Positions 56,795-64,000 of a stretch of 64,000 bases of DNA are shown here, piece after piece. The stretch is taken from contig OY776119.1 in assembly GCA_963675135.1 (NCBI GenBank), positions 39,741,198 through 39,805,197 of the forward strand. Direction: 5' to 3'. Source of the stretch: Galeopsis tetrahit (lineage: Eukaryota; Streptophyta; Magnoliopsida; Lamiales; Lamiaceae). Below the pieces are notes generated by a model, which was not told where the DNA came from, did no database searches, and was given only the letters and a program-made list of their open reading frames with translations. Both the position numbers and the translations under genes were made by a program. The number at the start of each line of letters is the position of its first letter. Within the stretch, counting starts at the first letter, position 1.

Positions 56795-57174
56795 TTTTGC
56801 CTCGCTTTGACGTTTTTCATTATCAATTCTTTTTTCCCCCCTCTTTTTCTTTTGACCTTCGAAAGGAGAATTATATTTTTCTTTTGCCCGACTCCCCTCT
56901 CGCACCTCACAAAAAGTTGGAGACGAGCGCGGGCCCACCAGGCAGTCGCGCCAGGACGGTTACGGTCGAAATCGATGTGCGTCATCGCGCGGGGTGCTAG
57001 AAATTTGTCCACAGAGGGAAATCCACGATGACCGAGGGGAAGGTCTCGAAAAGAGCCTCGCGTTGATATGCGGAGGCACGCGTAACTCAAAAACGGGCCG
57101 AAAGTTAGACCCGTTTGAATTTTGAGTGCGCGCCCTAGGTTGTGCATAAGTAAATTTATGAGCACAATCATGTC

Positions 57175-57294
57175 GGGTGCGATCATACCAGCACTAATGC
57201 ACCGGATCCCATCAGAACTCCGAAGTTAAACGTGCTTGGGCGAGAGTAGTACTAGGATGGGTGACCCCCTGGGAAGTCCTCGTGTTGCACCCCT
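57175..57294 (+). rRNA. 5S rRNA, unit 116 (G56A)
   Basis: G56A at 57230. Spacer has gaggaaaatcc, gatatgtgg and ccaaaagttgg. Unit 500 bp. Confidence 0.96.
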
Positions 57295-57674
57295 TTTTGC
57301 CTCGCTTTGACGTTTTTCATTATCAATTCTTTTTTCCCCCCTCTTTTTCTTTTGACCTTCGAAAGGAGAATTATATTTTTCTTTTGCCCGACTCCCCTCT
57401 CGCACCTCACAAAAAGTTGGAGACGAGCGCGGGCCCACCAGGCAGTCGCGCCAGGACGGTTACGGTCGAAATCGATGTGCGTCATCGCGCGGGGTGCTAG
57501 AAATTCGTCCACAGAGGAAAATCCACGATGACCGAGGGGAAGGTCTCGAAAAGAGCCTCGCGTTGATATGTGGAGGCACGCGTAACTCAAAAACGGGCCA
57601 AAAGTTGGACCCGTTTGAATTTTGAGTGCGCGCCCTAGGTTGTGCATAAGTAAATTTATGAGCACAATCATGTC

Positions 57675-57794
57675 GGGTGCGATCATACCAGCACTAATGC
57701 ACCGGATCCCATCAGAACTCTGAAGTTAAGCGTGCTTGGGCGAGAGTAGTACTAGGATGGGTGACCCCCTGGGAAGTCCTCGTGTTGCACCCCT
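57675..57794 (+). rRNA. 5S rRNA, unit 117 (C47T, TATTT end)
   Basis: C47T at 57721, TATTT. The longest poly-C tract of the window, C15 at 57832-57846, follows. Unit 504 bp. Confidence 0.96.
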
Positions 57795-57831
57795 ATTTGC
57801 CTCGCTTTGACGTTTTTCATTATCAATTTTT

Positions 57832-57846
57832 CCCCCCCCCCCCCCC
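57832..57846 (+). repeat. Expanded poly-C tract, C15
   Basis: The spacer poly-C tract is C5-C7 in most units but C10-C15 in the nine TATTT units; this is the longest. Length differences here explain most of the 496-504 bp unit range. Confidence 0.9.
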
Positions 57847-58178
57847 TCTTTTTCTTTTGACCTTCGAAAGGAGAATTATATTTTTCTTTTGCCCGACTCC
57901 CCTCTCGCACCTTACAAAAAGTTGGAGACGAGCGCGGGCCCACCAGGCAGTCGCGCCAGGACGGTTACGGTCGAAATCGATGTGCGTCATCGCGCGGGGT
58001 GCTAGAAATTCGTCCACAGAGGGAAATCCACGATGACCGAGGGGAAGGTCTCGAAAAGAGCCTCGCGTTGATATGCGGAGGCACGCGTAACTCAAAACGG
58101 GCCGAAAGTTAGACCCGTTTGAATTTTGAGTGCGCGCCCTAGGTTGTGCATAAGTAAATTTATGAGCACAATCATGTC

Positions 58179-58298
58179 GGGTGCGATCATACCAGCACTG
58201 ATGCACCGGATCCCATCAGAACTCCGAAGTTAAGCGTGCTTGGGCGAGAGTAGTACTAGGATGGGTGACCCCCTGGGAAGTCCTCGTGTTGCACCCCT
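58179..58298 (+). rRNA. 5S rRNA, unit 118 (A22G, TATTT end)
   Basis: A22G at 58200, TATTT, C13. Unit 503 bp. Confidence 0.96.
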
Positions 58299-58681
58299 AT
58301 TTGCCTCGCTTTGACGTTTTTCATTATCAATTTTTTCCCCCCCCCCCCCTCTTTTTCTTTTGACCTTCGAAAGGAGAATTATATTTTTCTTTTGCCCGAC
58401 TCCCCTCTCGCACCTTACAAAAAGTTGGAGACGAGCGCGGGCCCACCAGGCAGTCGCGCCAGGACGGTTACGGTCGAAATCGATGTGCGTCATCGCGCGG
58501 GGTGCTAGAAATTCGTCCACAGAGGGAAATCCACGATGACCGAGGGGAAGGTCTCGAAAAGAGCCTCGCGTTGATATGCGGAGGCACGCGTAACTCAAAA
58601 CGGGCCGAAAGTTAGACCTGTTTGAATTTTGAGTGCGCGCCCTAGGTTGTGCATAAGTAAATTTATGAGCGCAATCATGTC

Positions 58682-58801
58682 GGGTGCGATCATACCAGCA
58701 CTGATGCACCGGATCCCATCAGAACTCCGAAGTTAAGCGTGCTTGGGCGAGAGTAGTACTAGGATGGGTGACCCCCTGGGAAGTCCTCGTGTTGCACCCC
58801 T
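58682..58801 (+). rRNA. 5S rRNA, unit 119 (A22G)
   Basis: A22G at 58703, normal T5, upstream gagcgcaatc. Unit 499 bp. Confidence 0.96.
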
Positions 58802-59180
58802 TTTTGCCTCGCTTTGACGTTTTTCATTATCAATTTTTTTTCCCCCCTCTTTTTCTTTTGACCTTCGAAAGGAGAATTATATTTTTCTTTTGCCCGACTC
58901 CCCTCTCGCACCTCACAAAAAGTTGGAGACGAGCGCGGGCCCACCAGGCAGTCGCGCCAGGACGGTTACGGTCGAAATCGATGTGCGTCATCGCGCGGGG
59001 TGCTAGAAATTCGTCCACAGAGGGAAATCCACGATGACCGAGGGGAAGGTCTCGAAAAGAGCCTCGCGTTGATATGCGGAGGCACGCGTAACTCAAAAAC
59101 GGGCCGAAAGTTAGACCCGTTTGAATTTTGAGTGCGCGCCCTAGGTTGTGCATAAGTAAATTTATGAGCACAATCATGTC

Positions 59181-59300
59181 GGGTGCGATCATACCAGCAC
59201 TAATGCACCGGATCCCATCAGAACTCCGAAGTTAAACGTGCTTGGGCGAGAGTAGTACTAGGATGGGTGACCCCCTGGGAAGTCCTCGTGTTGCACCCCT
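59181..59300 (+). rRNA. 5S rRNA, unit 120 (G56A)
   Basis: G56A at 59236. Unit 500 bp. Confidence 0.96.
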
Positions 59301-59680
59301 TTTTGCCTCGCTTTGACGTTTTTCATTATCAATTCTTTTTTCCCCCCTCTTTTTCTTTTGACCTTCGAAAGGAGAATTATATTTTTCTTTTGCCCGACTC
59401 CCCTCTCGCACCTCACAAAAAGTTGGAGACGAGCGCGGGCCCACCAGGCAGTCGCGCCAGGACGGTTACGGTCGAAATCGATGTGCGTCATCGCGCGGGG
59501 TGCTAGAAATTCGTCCACAGAGGGAAATCCACGATGACCGAGGGGAAGGTCTCGAAAAGAGCCTCGCGTTGATATGCGGAGGCACGCGTAACTCAAAAAC
59601 GGGCCGAAAGTTAGACCCGTTTGAATTTTGAGTGCGCGCCCTAGGTTGTGCATAAGTAAATTTATGAGCACAATCATGTC

Positions 59681-59800
59681 GGGTGCGATCATACCAGCAC
59701 TAATGCACCGGATCCCATCAGAACTCCGAAGTTAAACGTGCTTGGGCGAGAGTAGTACTAGGATGGGTGACCCCCTGGGAAGTCCTCGTGTTGCACCCCT
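59681..59800 (+). rRNA. 5S rRNA, unit 121 (G56A)
   Basis: G56A at 59736. Unit 500 bp. Confidence 0.96.
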
Positions 59801-60180
59801 TTTTGCCTCGCTTTGACGTTTTTCATTATCAATTCTTTTTTCCCCCCTCTTTTTCTTTTGACCTTCGAAAGGAGAATTATATTTTTCTTTTGCCCGACTC
59901 CCCTCTCGCACCTCACAAAAAGTTGGAGACGAGCGCGGGCCCACCAGGCAGTCGCGCCAGGACGGTTACGGTCGAAATCGATGTGCGTCATCGCGCGGGG
60001 TGCTAGAAATTCGTCCACAGAGGGAAATCCACGATGACCGAGGGGAAGGTCTCGAAAAGAGCCTCGCGTTGATATGCGGAGGCACGCGTAACTCAAAAAC
60101 GGGCCGAAAGTTAGACCCGTTTGAATTTTGAGTGCGCGCCCTAGGTTGTGCATAAGTAAATTTATGAGCACAATCATGTC

Positions 60181-60300
60181 GGGTGCGATCATACCAGCAC
60201 TAATGCACCGGATCCCATCAGAACTCCGAAGTTAAACGTGCTTGGGCGAGAGTAGTACTAGGATGGGTGACCCCCTGGGAAGTCCTCGTGTTGCACCCCT
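60181..60300 (+). rRNA. 5S rRNA, unit 122 (G56A)
   Basis: G56A at 60236. Spacer has gaggaaaatcc and gatatgtgg but ccaaaagttag, unlike units 110 and 116. Unit 500 bp. Confidence 0.96.
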
Positions 60301-60680
60301 TTTTGCCTCGCTTTGACGTTTTTCATTATCAATTCTTTTTTCCCCCCTCTTTTTCTTTTGACCTTCGAAAGGAGAATTATATTTTTCTTTTGCCCGACTC
60401 CCCTCTCGCACCTCACAAAAAGTTGGAGACGAGCGCGGGCCCACCAGGCAGTCGCGCCAGGACGGTTACGGTCGAAATCGATGTGCGTCATCGCGCGGGG
60501 TGCTAGAAATTCGTCCACAGAGGAAAATCCACGATGACCGAGGGGAAGGTCTCGAAAAGAGCCTCGCGTTGATATGTGGAGGCACGCGTAACTCAAAAAC
60601 GGGCCAAAAGTTAGACCCGTTTGAATTTTGAGTGCGCGCCCTAGGTTGTGCATAAGTAAATTTATGAGCACAATCATGTC

Positions 60681-60800
60681 GGGTGCGATCATACCAGCAC
60701 TAATGCACCGGATCCCATCAGAACTCTGAAGTTAAGCGTGCTTGGGCGAGAGTAGTACTAGGATGGGTGACCCCCTGGGAAGTCCTCGTGTTGCACCCCT
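60681..60800 (+). rRNA. 5S rRNA, unit 123 (C47T, TATTT end)
   Basis: C47T at 60727, TATTT, C11. Unit 501 bp. Confidence 0.96.
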
Positions 60801-61181
60801 ATTTGCCTCGCTTTGACGTTTTTCATTATCAATTTTTTCCCCCCCCCCCTCTTTTTCTTTTGACCTTCGAAAGGAGAATTATATTTTTCTTTTGCCCGAC
60901 TCCCCTCTCGCACCTTACAAAAAGTTGGAGACGAGCGCGGGCCCACCAGGCAGTCGCGCCAGGACGGTTACGGTCGAAATCGATGTGCGTCATCGCGCGG
61001 GGTGCTAGAAATTCGTCCACAGAGGGAAATCCACGATGACCGAGGGGAAGGTCTCGAAAAGAGCCTCGCGTTGATATGCGGAGGCACGCGTAACTCAAAA
61101 CGGGCCGAAAGTTAGACCCGTTTGAATTTTGAGTGCGCGCCCTAGGTTGTGCATAAGTAAATTTATGAGCACAATCATGTC

Positions 61182-61301
61182 GGGTGCGATCATACCAGCA
61201 CTAATGCACCGGATCCCATCAGAACTCCGAAGTTAAGCGTGCTTGGGCGAGAGTAGTACTAGGATGGGTGACCCCCTGGGAAGTCCTCGTGTTGCACCCC
61301 T
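61182..61301 (+). rRNA. 5S rRNA, unit 124 (majority gene, TATTT end)
   Basis: Gene identical to the majority with TATTT and a T3C10 tract. An extra unit relative to the other 3.0-kb HOR copies; it resembles unit 105. Unit 497 bp. Confidence 0.96.
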
Positions 61302-61678
61302 ATTTGCCTCGCTTTGACGTTTTTCATTATCAATTTCCCCCCCCCCTCTTTTTCTTTTGACCTTCGAAAGGAGAATTATATTTTTCTTTTGCCCGACTCC
61401 CCTCTCGCACCTTACAAAAAGTTGGAGACGAGCGCGGGCCCACCAGGCAGTCGCGCCAGGACGGTTACGGTCGAAATCGATGTGCGTCATCGCGCGGGGT
61501 GCTAGAAATTCGTCCACAGAGGGAAATCCACGATGACCGAGGGGAAGGTCTCGAAAAGAGCCTCGCGTTGATATGCGGAGGCACGCGTAACTCAAAACGG
61601 GCCGAAAGTTAGACCCGTTTGAATTTTGAGTGCGCGCCCTAGGTTGTGCATAAGTAAATTTATGAGCACAATCATGTC

Positions 61679-61798
61679 GGGTGCGATCATACCAGCACTG
61701 ATGCACCGGATCCCATCAGAACTCCGAAGTTAAGCGTGCTTGGGCGAGAGTAGTACTAGGATGGGTGACCCCCTGGGAAGTCCTCGTGTTGCACCCCT
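61679..61798 (+). rRNA. 5S rRNA, unit 125 (A22G, TATTT end)
   Basis: A22G at 61700, TATTT, C11. Spacer has gagtgcggg. Unit 501 bp. Confidence 0.96.
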
Positions 61799-62179
61799 AT
61801 TTGCCTCGCTTTGACGTTTTTCATTATCAATTTTTTCCCCCCCCCCCTCTTTTTCTTTTGACCTTCGAAAGGAGAATTATATTTTTCTTTTGCCCGACTC
61901 CCCTCTCGCACCTTACAAAAAGTTGGAGACGAGTGCGGGCCCACCAGGCAGTCGCGCCAGGACGGTTACGGTCGAAATCGATGTGCGTCATCGCGCGGGG
62001 TGCTAGAAATTCGTCCACAGAGGGAAATCCACGATGACCGAGGGGAAGGTCTCGAAAAGAGCCTCGCGTTGATATGCGGAGGCACGCGTAACTCAAAACG
62101 GGCCGAAAGTTAGACCCGTTTGAATTTTGAGTGCGCGCCCTAGGTTGTGCATAAGTAAATTTATGAGCACAATCATGTC

Positions 62180-62299
62180 GGGTGCGATCATACCAGCACT
62201 GATGCACCGGATCCCATCAGAACTCCGAAGTTAAGCGTGCTTGGGCGAGAGTAGTACTAGGATGGGTGACCCCCTGGGAAGTCCTCGTGTTGCACCCCT
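62180..62299 (+). rRNA. 5S rRNA, unit 126 (A22G)
   Basis: A22G at 62201, normal T5, but upstream gagcacaatc unlike units 107, 113 and 119. Spacer with agttctcg. Unit 499 bp. Confidence 0.96.
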
Positions 62300-62678
62300 T
62301 TTTGCCTCGCTTTGACGTTTTTCATTATCAATTTTTTTTCCCCCCTCTTTTTCTTTTGACCTTCGAAAGGAGAATTATATTTTTCTTTTGCCCGACTCCC
62401 CTCTCGCACCTCACAAAAAGTTGGAGACGAGCGCGGGCCCACCAGGCAGTCGCGCCAGGACGGTTACGGTCGAAATCGATGTGCGTCATCGCGCGGGGTG
62501 CTAGAAATTCGTCCACAGAGGGAAATCCACGATGACCGAGGGGAAGTTCTCGAAAAGAGCCTCGCGTTGATATGCGGAGGCACGCGTAACTCAAAAACGG
62601 GCCGAAAGTTAGACCCGTTTGAATTTTGAGTGCGCGCCCTAGGTTGTGCATAAGTAAATTTATGAGCACAATCATGTC

Positions 62679-62798
62679 GGGTGCGATCATACCAGCACTA
62701 ATGCACCGGATCCCATCAGAACTCCGAAGTTAAACGTGCTTGGGCGAGAGTAGTACTAGGATGGGTGACCCCCTGGGAAGTCCTCGTGTTGCACCCCT
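62679..62798 (+). rRNA. 5S rRNA, unit 127 (G56A)
   Basis: G56A at 62734. Unit 500 bp. Confidence 0.96.
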
Positions 62799-63178
62799 TT
62801 TTGCCTCGCTTTGACGTTTTTCATTATCAATTCTTTTTTCCCCCCTCTTTTTCTTTTGACCTTCGAAAGGAGAATTATATTTTTCTTTTGCCCGACTCCC
62901 CTCTCGCACCTCACAAAAAGTTGGAGACGAGCGCGGGCCCACCAGGCAGTCGCGCCAGGACGGTTACGGTCGAAATCGATGTGCGTCATCGCGCGGGGTG
63001 CTAGAAATTCGTCCACAGAGGGAAATCCACGATGACCGAGGGGAAGGTCTCGAAAAGAGCCTCGCGTTGATATGCGGAGGCACGCGTAACTCAAAAACGG
63101 GCCGAAAGTTAGACCCGTTTGAATTTTGAGTGCGCGCCCTAGGTTGTGCATAAGTAAATTTATGAGCACAATCATGTC

Positions 63179-63298
63179 GGGTGCGATCATACCAGCACTA
63201 ATGCACCGGATCCCATCAGAACTCCGAAGTTAAACGTGCTTGGGCGAGAGTAGTACTAGGATGGGTGACCCCCTGGGAAGTCCTCGTGTTGCACCCCT
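63179..63298 (+). rRNA. 5S rRNA, unit 128 (G56A)
   Basis: G56A at 63234. Unit 500 bp. Confidence 0.96.
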
Positions 63299-63678
63299 TT
63301 TTGCCTCGCTTTGACGTTTTTCATTATCAATTCTTTTTTCCCCCCTCTTTTTCTTTTGACCTTCGAAAGGAGAATTATATTTTTCTTTTGCCCGACTCCC
63401 CTCTCGCACCTCACAAAAAGTTGGAGACGAGCGCGGGCCCACCAGGCAGTCGCGCCAGGACGGTTACGGTCGAAATCGATGTGCGTCATCGCGCGGGGTG
63501 CTAGAAATTCGTCCACAGAGGGAAATCCACGATGACCGAGGGGAAGGTCTCGAAAAGAGCCTCGCGTTGATATGCGGAGGCACGCGTAACTCAAAAACGG
63601 GCCGAAAGTTAGACCCGTTTGAATTTTGAGTGCGCGCCCTAGGTTGTGCATAAGTAAATTTATGAGCACAATCATGTC

Positions 63679-63798
63679 GGGTGCGATCATACCAGCACTA
63701 ATGCACCGGATCCCATCAGAACTCCGAAGTTAAACGTGCTTGGGCGAGAGTAGTACTAGGATGGGTGACCCCCTGGGAAGTCCTCGTGTTGCACCCCT
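63679..63798 (+). rRNA. 5S rRNA, unit 129 (G56A)
   Basis: G56A at 63734. Last gene in the window; its spacer is cut at base 64000 within the CpG-rich core. Confidence 0.96.
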
Positions 63799-64000
63799 TT
63801 TTGCCTCGCTTTGACGTTTTTCATTATCAATTCTTTTTTCCCCCCTCTTTTTCTTTTGACCTTCGAAAGGAGAATTATATTTTTCTTTTGCCCGACTCCC
63901 CTCTCGCACCTCACAAAAAGTTGGAGACGAGCGCGGGCCCACCAGGCAGTCGCGCCAGGACGGTTACGGTCGAAATCGATGTGCGTCATCGCGCGGGGTG
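63799..64000 (+). other. Partial 5S intergenic spacer at window end
   Basis: First half of a spacer with T-runs, the attctttttt tract and the CpG-rich core, cut off before the inverted repeat and promoter. Confidence 0.95.

Larger units (their letters stand above)
1..64000 (+). repeat. Tandem 5S rDNA array, 129 gene copies, approximately 498-bp unit
   Basis: The same gene-plus-spacer unit recurs from end to end, always in the same orientation. Intact units are 496-504 bp start to start, made of a 120-nt 5S gene and a spacer of about 378 nt. Seven units are 443 bp because 57 bp spanning the 3' part of the gene and the first spacer bases are missing, and one is 466 bp because of a 32-bp spacer deletion. 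Both window ends fall inside a spacer, so the array continues on each side. Nothing interrupts it. The free-standing arrangement, with no 35S rDNA between genes, is the usual seed-plant layout. Confidence 0.98.
51673..64000 (+). repeat. Phased 6-unit higher-order repeat of about 3.0 kb, four copies
   Basis: Copies start at 51673, 54676, 57675 and 60681. Each has TATTT units first (one with C47T in copies 2-4, one with A22G), then an A22G unit with normal T5, then three G56A units with the attctttttt tract. Lengths are 3003, 2999 and 3006 bp. The fourth copy has one extra TATTT unit (124) and is cut by the window end. Confidence 0.93.

Noticed and set aside
1..64000. CRISPR array, because of regular repeats
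   Set aside because: The unit is about 498 bp with a 120-nt Pol III gene and nearly identical spacers, not 25-40 nt repeats with unique spacers, and there are no cas genes.
1..64000. Centromeric or other noncoding satellite
   Set aside because: Each unit contains a full 5S gene with internal control region and T-run terminator, so this is rDNA, though its block structure resembles satellite HORs.
1..64000. Cassandra-type TRIM retrotransposon carrying 5S sequence
   Set aside because: Those carry 5S-derived sequence in LTRs with a primer-binding site and polypurine tract. Here no LTR ends, target duplications or internal domain are seen, and the unit is a simple head-to-tail repeat.
1..64000. 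Linked 35S rDNA, U6, SL RNA or tRNA genes in the spacer
   Set aside because: The spacer shows no 18S/5.8S/25S segment, no tRNA box pair outside the 5S gene and no snRNA sequence.

Overview
The whole 64-kb window is one head-to-tail tandem array of 5S ribosomal RNA genes on the + strand. I count 129 gene copies: 120 of exactly 120 nt, one of 119 nt, one of 118 nt, and seven truncated to their first 72 nt. Unit length (start to start) is 496-504 bp for intact units, 466 bp for one unit with a spacer deletion and 443 bp for units holding a truncated gene. No protein-coding gene, tRNA, 18S/5.8S/25S rRNA gene, transposon or CRISPR array is visible. The array runs off both ends of the window: bases 1-242 and 63799-64000 are partial spacer.

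The gene begins GGGTGCGATC and ends GCACCCCT. It carries a recognisable plant 5S body with box A, intermediate element and box C, an AT-rich block with a GC dinucleotide about 12 nt upstream and a C at -1, and a T5 run at the 3' end. This points to a flowering-plant nuclear genome in which 5S genes sit in their own arrays, unlinked to the 35S rDNA. I cannot name the family or species from the sequence alone. Variant notation such as G56A gives the position within the 120-nt gene relative to the majority sequence of this window; 45 copies match that majority exactly.

The array is not uniform. It is a mosaic of nested higher-order repeats (HORs) recognisable from shared gene and spacer variants. 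In order: 1-4.2 kb, loosely related units, one with a 32-bp spacer deletion; 4.2-17.3 kb, three related copies of an approximately 8-unit block (last two exactly 3933 bp apart), the home of six truncated genes; 17.3-20.3 kb, a 3-unit block of 1490 bp present twice; 20.8-21.7 kb, a displaced piece of the earlier block with the seventh truncated gene; 21.7-32.7 kb, units with T52A or C119T and a distinct spacer subtype, in repeating blocks of about 2.0 kb; 32.7-38.7 kb, a 4-unit block of 1994 bp twice, with a changed -1 base in some units; 38.7-47.2 kb, units with mostly private changes; 47.2-50.2 kb, a 3-unit block of 1493 bp twice; 51.7-64 kb, a phased 6-unit HOR of about 3.0 kb present four times, where three of every six genes carry the box A change G56A and the first units carry an interrupted terminator plus an expanded poly-C tract.

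Functionally, every intact unit is a candidate RNA polymerase III gene for the 5S rRNA of the large ribosomal subunit. Which units are transcribed cannot be read from DNA, but the variants in box A, box C, the -1 base and the T-run make several blocks candidates for silent or divergent copies.
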